Notes: generated by a model not told the origin, from the letters alone. A stretch of DNA of 64,000 nt from Metallyticus violacea (GCA_030762175.1 CM060831.1:34828001-34892000), one strand, 5' to 3'; shown: positions 25,495 to 37,371, counted from the first letter of the stretch. Numbers and translations are program-made.

Positions 25495-25887
25495 TCAAGT
25501 CTTCGCTAGAAATATTTGTGTGTGTATCTCGCATGCACCAACACTTCCCGGCAAATGTTCAAATTTCTGTTGGAATTCAAAACTTGCGGCGGTAAATGTT
25601 CGCTTCTTAAAATCTCCGTTTCCCTGCATTCTGCCAGAATATTCCTCCAGGTATCGCTTTCTCTGCACAGTGGGCAAATTCTTTCCTCCATAGCATTAAC
25701 TGTTTTATTTCCTTTCCCTAATCTGAGTCATGCGAAACCACTTCTGTCTTCTCTCCCACAGACATCTATATAACCCCCCCCCCACACCTGATCTATTTGA
25801 ACCTGCAGATTAAGCGATACTTTTCCTGCGCATTGAGTATCAGTATTCTGTATCTCGTAAACGTCTGTTGACTATTTTCCAACTATT
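25495..25887 (-). pseudogene. LINE 3' end (family L1) with zinc-knuckle C-terminus
   Basis: The minus strand reads ERICPLCRESDTWRNILAEC near 25690-25630, the C-x2-C-x8-(x)-x4-C knuckle of R1/Jockey/I-type ORF2 in which the usual His is replaced by Asn. It is followed by RETEILRSEHLPPQV. The same DNA matches 30363-30766 over almost 400 bases. It is 5'-truncated, in host orientation, and contains one run of nine C that breaks the frame. Confidence 0.75.
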
Positions 25888-26229
25888 TCGCGTAAGAGAA
25901 CACTATTATATTAGAGCATCGAAACAAGGCAAAGGGGGCAGAATTCGATGCTTTTAAGTCTGTTTCCACGAGAAATGTTTTGGGAGTTTGTACCCATTTT
26001 TTGTAAACAGCGGTATTCTGTAATTAAATTGTTTGAATTTATCTGCAATTACGTAATCCTTAACACAGTCATTTATGTTTGTCATATTTTTTTACCTGTA
26101 GTTAAGTTTGAATATATGATTACATTAATGTTTTTTAAGAAGTATAGAATAAAAACTTTTATATCTTAAAAGTCACGCTCGAATGAACAAAAATATATAT
26201 ATAATATATACTTACGTAAAAACCGAATT

Positions 26230-26705
26230 ATGTAGGCAAATGTATAGACAATTTCAGGAGAAATTTCCTAGTGTACAGTTCCAGGGAGAGAAAATGTTAG
26301 ATGTATGGTTAATAAGTTTAGGACAACAGGATCGGTAAACACTAAATCTAAGAAACGAAAAAGAAATGTTCTAACGGAGGAAAAAAATTGACGAAATTAG
26401 TGCATCATTCGAATGATCTCCAAAGAAGTATCTAAGACGTGTTACACAGCAGGTGGGTGTTTCTAAACCTCTGTTCATAGAGCTGCTAAACTTTTAAAGT
26501 TGAACCCCACAGAGTGACTATAGTTCATGTATTGTAAGCTCATGACGACGAAAAACGAGTAAATTTCTGTAACGGGATTTTACAAAATAAATAGAAATTA
26601 TGAACACCACGCAAGAAAAACTTATACGTGTGAATGCAAATTTTATCAGAAGATGCCAGGAATGTGTGAATGCAGATGTGGACACCACTTTCAACACCAC
26701 TTATA
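26230..26705 (+). pseudogene. IS630/Tc1-type transposase, internally deleted
   Basis: The N-terminal part reads FQEKFPSVQ near 26250, and KIDEISASFE-SPKKYLRRV then TQQVGVS near 26390-26455. After a short shifted stretch (RAAKLLKLNPTE) it jumps to a C-terminus KFYQKMPGMCECRCGHHFQH followed by HL and a stop near 26704. The catalytic core between these parts is missing. The pattern 'DEI..LE.SPrKSLrrLAqqtGvS' and the 'GGHFQHLL' end are those of an insect transposase family. It resembles a nonautonomous deletion derivative. Confidence 0.75.
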
Positions 26706-27877
26706 ACAAGGTTAGTAGTCATTATAGTGCATGTTACTATAACTCATGAATAAATAACGTGGCAGTTGTAGAACGGAAAACAGTGCGCGGAGCACGCGAT
26801 CCGCGGCCCGGCAATATAAGGAACGCTCTGTATTTATGTATTAGAACTCAGAAATGAGAACTCAGCCACACTGACATTTTCAATGATGTGACACTGCCAT
26901 AGCAGACTTTTGGAGGGGATGCCGTTTCTGTAAATGCCAGATATGAAACCCATAACACAAATCATTTCCATGACACAAGAGTAAAATGCCCATTGTTTTA
27001 AAAGACACACGCTAAAACACATGCGGGCTTCAAATGGCAAATATTGTCGGTTTAAAAAGAGAGGGAGAAAGAGGTTTAAGCGCGCGCGCGCGTAAAAGTA
27101 GAGAAGAACCACAGCGGTGGTTTAATGACGTCACGCTTTATACTATCTAAACGAACGAAAAAAGGCCCTCATTAGCTTGTTCAAACCGCCATCGCAAACG
27201 TAATGTGGGAGTGGGGGATAAAATAGAACAGGATTTGAAGTTGTGACATTTAGCATAGGGGTAGCTTGCACCTCAAGAGAGGTAATGCATTATATTTATC
27301 GACTGCGCATTTAAGAAAGGAAGAAAACTCCATTGAACTTAATGAGAAATATGTGTAAAGTAATGTTTCCTACACTTTTTGAAGAAGCGACAACTTTTGG
27401 GTGAGCGTTTTGTTTACGAACCTCCACTTGTGCCAAATGCTTTATGGCTACAATGACAGTCTCTTGTTTCAAATTCATTAGCTGAAATGTACATACTTTT
27501 AAAAGCTGTCATTGACACATTTTTAGAGTTTCAGGCTCTTATTTTGAACTCATAGCTATATTATTTTGGTGTTTTCAGAAGGTATTCTGAACAATTACAA
27601 TATCCACAGCACACCAAGGGCCGCTTTCAGAGTCAACGCTTATAAATAAGTGTAACACTTTAGTTATACATGATAAACGAATCATATGAAATGCACACAA
27701 TTTGAAATATTTTTAGGCTGTTTCAAAAATCCTTTTACAAACTTTGGTAGCGGGTTCCTCACACCAAAACAAGAAAAAGTTTACATACATATATCCGGAA
27801 AGCCTTAGCTTTTGAGTTATTAATGAAAGTTTGCCAAAGAGCAATAAACAAAATGTGCACTCATAAACTCAAAGTAA

Positions 27878-27901
27878 ATGTTCAAAATGTCCTCCATTTG
27901 C

Positions 27902-27959
<58 letters not shown>

Positions 27960-28860
27960 CACTTGTCGAATCATGGACTGTGGCGCCCTTTAAATATTCT
28001 CAAACGGTGTCGAACGGTTTCGCAGGCTTCCATGACACATTAATCTAAGTATCTCTGCCTAAGGAATGTTCGCTGCATAAACGAATTGTTTTAGGTGGAC
28101 CCACAGATAAAAATCGAAAGTACGAGGTTGGGGGACGTGCAGGCCATGGAACAGGTCCTCCACTGTCTATCCATTTATTGTTGTAGATATCAGCCATTGC
28201 ATCTCGAACAATGCGGGCTAAAATGTGCTGGGGCCCCATCATGTTTCTTTTTATTTACAAGGGCACATCCTGTGGCTGGAAGATTTTTATGAATATGGTC
28301 CCTGTAAGACGTGCTGGAAGAACATATGGACAGTTACCAACAATTCCAGCCCACACTTTCATCTTAAACCGATACTGGTGTGTAGTCTGAATTGTGCCCC
28401 AGGATTTTCTTCCACCCACAAAAGTAGGTTGTGAAAATGAGATATTCTATCTCTTTCTCTCTGTAAACAAGATAGAGAAGAGACAAACAACAGATAAGCA
28501 GGTTGTGCTACAAATCACCGGCAAAATTCTGCCGTTAAGGATAATCAGTAGGTGAAATACCCTGCACACATGAAGATGATCCGATACCTGAGCTGTCGTG
28601 AAATAGCCTGCATATGGTATCAGGAGATACAGCGCATATTCCGGTCATTTACCGTGTGTTGATGCCTGGAACTTCTACAACAACTTCTAATATGCGTTCT
28701 CCCTGGTTAGGCGTACGAGCACTCTTGGTCTTCTTCGATCAGTAGTTTATGTTGCTATGGATCCTGTCTCACTAAAACGCCGATATGCCACAGCAAATGT
28801 TGGATGACCCGGCTGTTTTCTGTCTGGAAACGATATCTAATACAACCGTGCAGCCTCGCG
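27878..28860 (-). pseudogene. IS630/Tc1-type transposase fossil (GGHFEHLL C-terminus)
   Basis: In order on the minus strand: ARTPNQGERILEVVVEVPGI (N-terminal region, 28720-28660); FSQPTFVGGRKSWGTIQTTH and FKMKVWAGIVGN (28440-28330); HDGAPAHFS (second catalytic box, near 28240); KWIDSGGPVPWPARP (28180-28135); then, in a shifted frame, TFDFYLWVHLKQFVYAANI with the third catalytic Asp. The very end is ANGGHFEHLL plus stop at 27899-27869. Frameshifts, stops and a CA-repeat expansion (27904-27958) have destroyed the gene. The family is common in insects and is distinct from the mariners at 3236 and 12040. Confidence 0.85.
27904..27958 (+). repeat. CA microsatellite inside a transposase 3' end
   Basis: About 27 uninterrupted CA units. 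On the minus strand it is a TG run immediately before gaagcaaatggaggacattt, the codons for the conserved EANGGHF end. Confidence 0.97.
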
Positions 28861-29058
28861 TCCGTTACATTCACGCAATCCCATATGAGAGAAACAGATT
28901 AACCACGAATATGTCAAAATGACAAATGTAAAAAAATCTTCATGGCATTAAAAAAAAAAGGGGGGGAAGCTAAGCATTTACGGACATGTGTTTATTGGAA
29001 CCCGCCACCAAGTTGGTAAAATATTATTAACCTTCTGTGTATTAAATGTTTTAACAGA

Positions 29059-29503
29059 TAAATGATATCTAAATCTTTGACTTCAGCACGAGGCAATGAG
29101 AAAAGAAACGTGACGTCAAACTAGAGATAACTGAGCAAATGCTGCAAGATAAATAAGTAAAGTTCTATTGGTGTTGTGGTGACAGTAACATTGAAGAAGG
29201 AGAAAAAAGCTAAGAAAAAAGAAAAAGTAGACAGGATGATTCTTCATCATTTGTGAGAAAAAAGCACATTAAATTTTTTATTTGAAAAATAAAAAGATAA
29301 CAGGATAGTAAAGGTAAGAGGAGAAAAGAGAATTATACTTTTCTTTTCTTTTTCTCTTTTTTTTTATGTTCTTCATTTATTACTGTCTCGGTAGTTCCTA
29401 CACTTTTTCTCTAAATTTGATATTTTCCTTATATTTTAACGCTTGTCTTCCATTTGGGCTCTGTCTTACAAAGAAATAAAGAGAAAAATATATTAATATA
29501 TTA

Positions 29504-29547
<44 letters not shown>

Positions 29548-30284
29548 CATCATCATCATCATCATCATCGTAGTTTTACATTTACGTTATTAGCGAATTA
29601 ATCTGTAAGCTGAAACAAAAAAATCTACGTTACATACTCGCGGAAAATCAATCTACTACCCTCTCAATTAAATTAATGAAAACGAAATGAAAAACAAAAT
29701 TAAATGAATATGGTGACGTAGCAAATTAAATAATGCCGCTGTCGAAGCAGGAAAGGATATCCATATTTCACATCATTTTATCGGAAATTGGAATTATTTT
29801 AAGAGGCTTAAAATTTTGCTTAATTACACTAGTCAACAGCCATTTTGTATCTGACACGTTATATATCAATTAGTTTTGGGCATATAATCTGAAAACATGC
29901 TAGCACATAAGGTTTTTGAGTGATTAAGATTTTTTATTTTAAGTCTTTCGGTATTTTCTGTTGTTTTGTTAACATTTTATTGTATTTTTGTTATCTTGTT
30001 TGCTAATCTTTTTATAATTTTTATTGTTCCAGTTTTAAAATACACTCAAGTAAGTACAAGTGTCCAATAGGGTCTTACAGCCGTACATGATAATATCGTA
30101 TTTGTAACAATCAAACTGGCCATACACGCACACATATATACATATCTACATACATACAGACCTCCTGCATACATACAAATATACAAATACATCGATATAC
30201 TTACATCACACGTTTTCTATGAGTAATGGAATTTTCTTATATTTTCTTAACATGAGTATTACATACAAATACAGAAATCGTACT
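29059..30284. other. Intronic sequence with ATT/ATC microsatellite
   Basis: A compound ATT then ATC repeat occupies about 29504-29570. The sequence at 30120-30200 is TACA-rich. Nothing gene-like was recognised. Confidence 0.55.
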
Positions 30285-31365
30285 CTTGAGCCCCCCTTTC
30301 CATTTAGTCATACCCCGTCTCCAACTTCCCCCTTTTCACTATAGCCATTAGCCTTATTTGTCCGGTCTTCTCTTAAAATATTCCCCAATTGTGTGTCTCG
30401 CATGCACCAACCCTTCCCGACAGATGTTCAAACTTCTGTTGGAATTCAAAAATTGTGGTAGTTAATGTTTCCTTTTTAACATCTCCGTTTCACTGTCTTC
30501 TGTCAGAATATGCCTAGGTATCGTTTTCTCCGCACAGGGAGCAAAATCTTTCCCCGAGAACATTTAACTGTTTTGTGTCCTTTCCAAGCCTCTAATCTGA
30601 GCCATGCGAGACCACTTCTTTCCTCTCTACCACAGATAACCAGACAATCCCGTCCCCATCCACACCTGATCTATTTGGCCCTGCAGGTTAAGAGATACTT
30701 TTTCTGCACAATGAGACTCAGTATTATCTCGCAAACGTCTGTTAACTACTTTTTAACTATTTCGCGTAATGTTTTATCCCTTAACCAAGTATACCCTAGT
30801 TCAATTTTGTCTAGGCTTTTTCTTATTTTTGATGCCCAAAACGTATCCTACCCTTACCTTATTTGCTCTCTTAGACAGACTGCTTGAAGAAGAGTTTGAT
30901 TCCCCGTTTATTCTTAACCAGTTTTTAATTGTTATTATTTTTAAATTTTCACTTTCTTTAGATATCAAATTCTTTAAGAACCCTATAATTTGCTGTACCT
31001 CCTCCCTACTTGTTGCAGAGACTGTGTTTGTACCCTATTCAGTTCTTCGGTGCTTTCCCACACCCAAATTTCGGCCCCGTACGCCATAGTTGACCTTACA
31101 ACCGCCCTATATACCAACTCCATTGTTCTCAGCGGAGTTTCCGGTATTTTTACTAATATCTTTAATGCCTCTATATTTTTAATTGTTCATTTGTGTTTTG
31201 TGTTGCCTGTGTGTCTTGCCCAGTTTCCGTTCATAGCTAAAGTTACTCCCAACTATGTGAATGTCTTAACATTTTCTAGTGCCACACCTGAATACTCCCA
31301 CCTTTCTTTCCTGCAGTACATTGCACTGTTCTCCAAAAGAGGCTTTATGATCCAGCACACATGAT
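30285..31365 (-). pseudogene. LINE ORF2 3' part (family L1, longest copy)
   Basis: On the minus strand, FT-LGVTLAMNGNWARHTGN (31260-31200) is the post-RT 'FkYLGvxl...W..H' motif. It is followed by ALKILVKIPETPLRTMELVY and RAVVRSTMAYGAEIWVWES (31170-31050). 'YGaEiW' is diagnostic of R1/Jockey/I-type ORF2 between the RT thumb and the zinc knuckle. The C-terminal part aligns with the copy at 25495-25887, and the 3' end has the C-rich block and 'ctcttgag' at 30283-30290. Many stops make it a 5'-truncated fossil. It is sense with respect to the host gene. Confidence 0.8.
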
Positions 31366-31369
31366 GCAA

Positions 31370-32090
31370 ATTCTTATCACAGTTATCTCAGCCTAACCTG
31401 TGTATTGTGACTTTTTGTTACTTCACTTTGTGTTTAACTGCATTTCTATGTTTAATTTGAGAAGCAGTGAAACTTTGTGGTGTTTAGAAGTTAATAGAAA
31501 CGGCAACTGGTAAACTTCGTTGTTGTGTAAACCACCAGGACAATTTTTGTTATGCGTACTGAAAATTTACTTAAAAATTCAAAGAAACCTAATCACTAAA
31601 TTAGCTAAGAATCCATATAAAATGCATTTCGAATGTCCTCTTGGTGTTCAAAATAAAAATGTTACACCTCGTGTTGCCTGCATAACCTGTACATTACTGT
31701 TCTAATAGAATGGTTGATAGGATAGCGCCGAGCCATATCATTCGGTGGTGTGAACAAAAGACCATAATTCAGACTGTTACTTCTGCTTCATAAACTTTTC
31801 AGGTTATTCAAGTAAAACTAGACAAAGTAAATTGCCCAAACGTGTCTTCAATGCATCTGTTTATGCCCCACTGTTTCTGTCTGTAACATGCAAAACATTT
31901 CATCAGACTCAACACCAAGAGAATCAGAAGAGGAACCTGCACTACCATCCTCAATTTCAGTACATTGCCTTGTTTTATAGGACAGATTTGATCCGGGATC
32001 TACAATTTTCTAAACCGCAATCTAAACTCTTGTGATATTTCCTCTTTTAGATCAAGAAGTAGCTCTCTCGCTGAATATTTCGACACTCAG
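31370..32090. other. Intronic sequence, nothing recognised
   Basis: No motif was seen. It may contain the decayed N-terminal part of the mariner at 32095, but I could not read it. Confidence 0.4.
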
Positions 32091-32094
32091 AATT

Positions 32095-32760
32095 CAATGT
32101 GTGATGGTGAGATGTCACAAAGTCTGCGCATGGTGGGTGCAGCGCATGCATAGTCCAAACACAAAATGCAAAGAATGGGTCTGACATTTCAGCATCTCAA
32201 TCGTTACCACGAAGAAGGACACAGTGTACTATCCCATTGTCACCGGTGATATGTCTTGGATTCACCATTACTAATCCGAGACAAAGCGTGCGTCAATGGA
32301 AGCATATATATAATAAAGTAACACTATTAACAATGTAACAAATTAACAGTAATTGTAATAGTACAAAAGGATAAAACACTAAGAAAAAGTTGCACATGAG
32401 ATCGCTATATTTCGGGCTCGTGGAGTCCTTCTATGGCAAGAAGACAAGTGACAAATATAGTGGCACCATCCGACGGGAAAGTGATGCTCACAATCTTCTG
32501 GGACCACTGCTCACGGCTGCGAAACTTCAAGTAGGAAGGCCTCGAGCATCCTTCGTACAGTCTCGAATCTTGCTCCAAATGACTTTCACTGTTCGGTGCT
32601 CTTCAACGGCGACAATGAAGCAGTAGAAAGAGAAATCACCTTATGGTTCCGACAGCAGCCCAAGAATGTTACACTTCTGCATTTGAAACGATGGGACAAA
32701 TGCCTCAATGTACAGAGAGATTATGTTGAGAAATAAAAGTCGTTTTCATAATCAGTACCC
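32095..32760 (+). pseudogene. Mariner transposase, internally deleted
   Basis: The plus strand shows KVCAWWVQRM near 32120, RMGLTFQHLNRYHEEGHSVL near 32175-32235 and IVTGDMSWIHHY (first catalytic Asp) near 32240-32272. SDGKVMLTIFWDH follows near 32470-32505. It then jumps directly to HPSYSLESCSK / FGALQRRQ, the remains of 'PPYSPDLAPxDFHLFGxLK', and ends with LKRWDKCLNVQRDYVEK and a stop at about 32737. About 50 residues containing the second catalytic Asp are missing. This is a different mariner lineage from the elements at 3236 and 12040. Confidence 0.82.
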
Positions 32761-34127
32761 TTATTTGTTTAAGTTTTAGATTAATTTTTAAATTAATGAC
32801 TTACACTCGTGTTGAAAAGTCCAGTAGTAGCAGTCTTCTCTGGTAGGAAGAATCGATGCAGTCACAAGGGGATTATATAAACGTCAGCATTAACAGAAGG
32901 AAGGAAAGCATCTGTCAAAATATTTCCAAAGAATCGAAATTTCAACATGATTGCTAGTCATGAACACCTGTTAAAGACAGAGGGCAATTTTACTTCAGTT
33001 TTAACAGGAAAGGCACCAAAAGCGGTTCCACCAGCCCATACCTATTTCACACCGTCCTTTTGCTTCCGTAATTGTGCTCCTGGTTTCAGGGAAATAACTG
33101 CAGTAATGAGGGAAACGAGTAAAAATGCAAATGAAATGAAAATGACTTTTAGAAATAGAGGCAACCGTTATCATAGGAAACGCCACAACAATGCGCAATG
33201 TTTATTAATGTTCGCGATTTCAATTTGCGGTCCGCTATTCAAAAATGGCGGAAAGAGTAATGGAGGGAGGTACCAAATGAGGAAATTTTGAACAATATGG
33301 GGAAGGGGGGAGGGAATGTGCTAATCTCCATCACCCCGGGCGGCTATCACGGTACTTTTATATACCCATCTCATTCCCACATGTCGGAACATTGTGATGC
33401 CTTCAAAAAGTTAGTGACGTGAGAATTGATATGAATCAATAATGCAGTCTGCAATCCCGTATCATGTATCCCATTTTTTATTGTTTAAGCTCTAAAATAT
33501 TGATATTCACATGAGCTAGATTAATAAAAAAAGAGGTAATGAGTGAATTTGATGCAGACACAATGGTCTGCATTGCATCGACCCACTTTTTGACGTCATT
33601 AAAACGTATGTTATTGCTATTTCCTATGTAGTGGCATTATAACAAAAAGCTGTAATGTGAGCAAAAACCGTTAATGATATGATTGAAGTTACTTCATATT
33701 CTGTAATGACTAAAGAGAAATATGTTATATATATTATTTAACAAGCTGGTCACAAAAAATGTGTGCTTATTTGCAAATGTAACATAGGCTCCAACCACAT
33801 TCTATGGATTGGATTGGTAGGAATGGAAGGGGGTAGTTTGGTATTTCAGCCTTGTTTTGGGCCTATATCGCCAATGGGGATATCTCCGAGAGGAAAAGCT
33901 GAGGTGAGATAGTCGGTCAGCACATGAATTACGTACGTAGATAGGGCACTTCACATTGTTTCCAGATAGAGCATTCCGACGTCGACCGAACCCGCCTCTC
34001 AGAAGTGCTGGTTCTGTACCAAACGCAGTGCCAAAAACCTTTACAAAGCACGAACCATCATCACAGCAGTACTCAGCCGTGATCTGCCGGCCAGTGACGT
34101 AGATAACCTCACTGTGTATACATACAC
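32761..34127. other. Intronic sequence, nothing recognised
   Basis: Open frames on both strands around 32947-33291 and 33802-34215 overlap each other and lack known motifs. Composition is slightly GC-richer around 33800-34130. Confidence 0.4.
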
Positions 34128-34372
34128 ATCCTGGCCAGGATCGAAGGAATTTTTGGGGGCCTAAAATTCCTAAGTGTGGCTTCTTTCGGAAGGGAAGTAA
34201 GGACGTGGACCCCATGTCGTAGATTTACAGCACGTAATAGAAACTCGAGTCTAAAAGAAGAGGCCCATGAGCAAAATTTATCGGCCGTTCCACGCCCTGA
34301 ATAGAATGGGACCTTGAAGACCTGAGATGTTAAAGAACGTCCATAAATACAATAAATCAAAAGGTATAGCAA
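34128..34372 (+). mobile_element. SINE family B copy, 5'-truncated
   Basis: It matches the body of the copy at 55219: 'ggcctaaaattcctaagt', 'ggcttctttcggaagggaag', 'tttacagcacgtaata', 'gagcaaaatttatcgg', 'ccctgaatagaatgggac' and 'gatgttaaagaacgtccata'. The tRNA-like head is missing or unrecognisable. Confidence 0.82.
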
Positions 34373-35215
34373 TATTTGTGTCACTATTTAAATGTTTTAT
34401 CTATTCCTGCTTTTTGGTACTTAGCCAGATTGTTCCAATTGTAACAAGAGTTACTTTATTTTTAATTTTTATTATATATGTATGTCTCCATGTTTTGGTC
34501 TAGTAAGTTGCCAATGCTACACTAGGGGAGGAATTACTTTGTGATTGATGTTTCTACTGCCACGTGATCGCGCTAGCACCCTGTTACGATCCGTCACACG
34601 CTATACGTCTTCAGCGCCTGCATCAACTTCTTCTTGCTGAGGTGCATATCAATATTTTGTGATTAAAAATATTTACACTCTATATTTATTATTAGTATAG
34701 TTATATGACAAAAACTCAAATGCCCTTACATAATTGAACGTTTTATCTCAAATATTTTCCACGGTTATGCTTTCAAAATTATTGTAATGGTGGAAAATTT
34801 CCTTTGACTACAGCAGAACGTACGTGTGTCATCTAGCGGCATAAATCATAAGCTGGATTTGTATGTTTTGCGGCAAAGGGGTAGTGTATATAAAAACAAC
34901 GGGCATGCGTAGGAAAATATGCACTTTTGATTAAAAAAAATGCCTTAGGGAATAATTTTTGTTTGATGAAATTATACAAAGCACAACCACTACTCTTAGT
35001 AAAATATTTATATACAAAAAATTAGATCAGAGCACGCACGTTGCTACTGGATAATTTTACATTTTATAACTGTTGCAACGTCGCCTTTGACGATAATATG
35101 TTTTTGTTACCTGATTGGACGATCCTCTCGCCAGCTGAGTCGCCGGCATAAACACGGCTCAAGTGTCAATCACAAAGAAACAAATATTCAAAAAATATTT
35201 GAATTTAATATATAG

Positions 35216-35600
35216 ATGAAACATACCCCCCCCTTTACTACCACCCCCTTTCTCCCCTACTATAGTTATTTGCCATTACCAATTTTTAAACTTTTTTATA
35301 TTTACTATTGCCCAACTTATCTCTGGAGCCCATTTGTATTCTATTCGTGGTTTCTCCAGCACATCGTATTCAATGTATCAATTCTGAATTCTCCGAGTCA
35401 GCTCTTTATTTCTCTCGTACCTTTATTTAGGATTTTTTTTATATTTATCGGTCTTTGCTTATCCAAGTTATACCCACGTGTTCTGAGCATCTTCGTTCAT
35501 ATATTTTATAAATTTAGGTTTTAGTTTGTATGTACTTCAGTGAGCATACCAATTCGTGGATGTTTCTGCCACTTTGACATTTTTTTAATTATTTTATTGC
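35216..35600 (-). mobile_element. Probable LINE 3' end related to family L1
   Basis: The plus-strand order of a C-rich block (35226-35256), 'actatagttatt', and further 'ttatctctggagcc' parallels the L1 3' end ('actatagccatta'). On the minus strand near 35580, KCQSGRNIHELVC could be a decayed zinc-knuckle tail. The similarity is partial, so the family assignment is uncertain. Confidence 0.45.
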
Positions 35601-36479
35601 TTGCCTATTTTAGGCTATCCCAGCTTTGCCCGTTTGTTATTCATTTTCTTGCTATTTCAATTACGTTTAATCCATTTTAATTAATGCGCTTAGACCGCAT
35701 AACCCGTTTCTTAACCTGTTTATTCACTTTATTTGTTTTGGTCATTTACTTTTTAATTTATTGTTATTCATCTGAGATTTTCTGGTTAAAAGTGACAATT
35801 CTTATTTTTGTTTTCCATTTATTTATTTCAGCTATTCGTACAAGTTCCTATTACACCTCTTTATTATTTATTATATGCATTTATTTTTATATACGTTTGC
35901 ATATCTTATATTCCTTTCCGGTTTATTTTTAATGTTTAGTTATGTTTGTCTTTCATAGTCTATCTTGGTCGTTGTGCATATCGTTGGCTTCTAATTAAAC
36001 ACTTTTTGTGCTAAATAAGAGTTTCTGCCAATCTTTTTGGGGTGGAGAAAGTTTAATTAATACATTACTTGAACTTAATTTACAATATTTTGCTACATAT
36101 ATGAATTATGTATTTTGAATTGCTGTAATAAAAGTTTTTCTTCCTTTTGCTTCTTAAAAATGTAGCAAAATGTTAATAAATGGGGAAAAAATAACTTTCC
36201 ACTTAGCTCCTTTGTGGACGCCCTTAAATATATCATCTACCATCTCTGTAACTGAATTACATAATCTCAATTCTCAAATTGAAATGGGTATTCAGATATC
36301 TGGTGGACCACCCGATACAAATATAGAGCCTTCGTTTCAACGGTTCTGTTTCTCCCTCCACTTTCCCTGCTCACCGAGTGCCGGCTATCAGTTGACGCGA
36401 AGTCAATGTGCTGTACAGAAGTTGAAATGAACTTTTTGGCATTATAACAGCACTAGCTGAAACGTTGTGAGATCGCTTC

Positions 36480-37325
36480 ACGTATGTTACAAAAAACTTT
36501 TATAATGTTTTTTTTTTTTTGAGTAGTGTTTAACGCCCGTTTTTACTACTGAGGCACCACAGGCGGTGGACACTGATGATACATGAGATGAAATGATAAA
36601 TTGGGAAAGGATATTTTTTTTTTTTTTTTTTAAGGAAGGAAGCGTTCCAGGCCTAAGTTTAGGTACCTCCCCGGCATGTGCCAGTTATGAAGACTGAGGA
36701 AAACCTGGAAAAAACCCCAGTCAGGGAGGACGGTCCTGGCGGGATTCGAACCGCAGACCTCCCGCTCACGAGTCCGTGCCTTAACGACCTCGGCCACCCG
36801 TGGCGGTGCTTTTATAATGTGGAACGGGGATTTATAGACAGATTTCCTGCTGTTCCTGAGCCTTACAGAGAAACGGTTTACCATCTTGCGAACAGATTTA
36901 GGGAAAAGTGATCTGTACTTGAAAGAAACCGAAAGTAAAACGCCATTTTTTACAGAGTAAAAACTCGATGACATAGGAGAAAAGTTAGAACGAAGTCCAA
37001 AATTTTTTCTACAAACACTTGCACAGGAATCAGTAATATTGCAAATCTCGACTTGGAATGCCACTAAACTTTTAAAATTAAAACCCTCTAAGTTAATTGT
37101 AGTTCAGGAATTGCAACCACGCGATGTGAGTAGAATTAATTTCTGCAATTGGGTATTAAATAATGTTAATGATCGCTCTATTGACCCGGATTTAATTTTT
37201 TTCGGACGAACTATGGTTATGTTTAGACGAACATGTGGCGCACAAATAATAAATACTGGGGAGCAGAAAAACCCGATCTTGTACACGAAATACCCAGCTG
37301 TCAAACACTATTTTATGTGTTATCG
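36480..37325 (+). pseudogene. IS630/Tc1-type transposase fossil interrupted by a SINE
   Basis: The frame resumes after the SINE at 36820 with NVERGFIDRFPAVPEPYRET, then VYHLANRFREK, an N-terminal helix-turn-helix. Shifted frames then give KVRTKSKIF..., and the core region around 37070-37160 corresponds to 'ATKLLKLKPSKLIVVQEL' and 'RINFCNWVLNNVND'. Near 37205 the codons GAC GAA CTA TGG give the DExW motif with the first catalytic Asp. NKYWGAEKPDLVHEIP follows. The rest is missing, ending in a T-run and TG repeat (37329-37369). A sister copy lies at 53960-54480. Confidence 0.82.
36508..36808 (-). mobile_element. SINE family A copy with perfect 11-bp target duplication
   Basis: The flanking repeat cttttataatg is found at 36497-36507 and 36809-36819. 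On the minus strand the head is ccgccacgggtggccgaggt with Box A and Box B (ggttcgaatcccgc). It is followed by 'aggaccgtcctccctgactg', 'taggcctggaacgcttcc', the tail 'acgggcgttaaacactactc' and an A-run. It splits the transposase fossil at 36480-37325 and is probably one of the youngest copies. It gives the family's full length, about 300 bp. Confidence 0.96.
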
Positions 37326-37328
37326 GGC

Positions 37329-37336
37329 TTTTTTTT

Positions 37337-37369
<33 letters not shown>
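37329..37369 (+). repeat. T-run plus TG microsatellite
   Basis: Thirteen T followed by fourteen TG units truncate the transposase fossil reading at 36480-37325. Confidence 0.95.

Positions 37370-37371
<2 letters not shown>

Larger units (their letters stand above)
27716..29058 (-). mobile_element. IS630/Tc1-type transposon with inverted repeats, about 1.3 kb
   Basis: Ends are inverted: actttggtagcgggttcc at 27741-27758 pairs with the reverse complement of ggaacccgccaccaagttgg at 28998-29016. The outer 'ctgtttcaaaa' matches 'ctgttaaaaca' less well. The minus strand between them encodes a broken transposase of matching orientation. The exact boundary and target duplication could not be fixed because the outermost bases have decayed. 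Confidence 0.8.

Noticed and set aside
30510..31364. Overlapping plus-strand open frames of 106-125 codons
   Set aside because: They are antisense shadows of the minus-strand LINE ORF2 fragment, whose YGAEIW and YLG-type motifs decide the strand.
32947..33291. 114-codon plus-strand open frame (MIASHEHLLK...)
   Set aside because: No recognisable domain, overlapped by an opposite-strand frame, no splice context; treated as chance.
33802..34215. 137-codon minus-strand open frame
   Set aside because: It overlaps a SINE family B copy at its 5' part and has no known motif.
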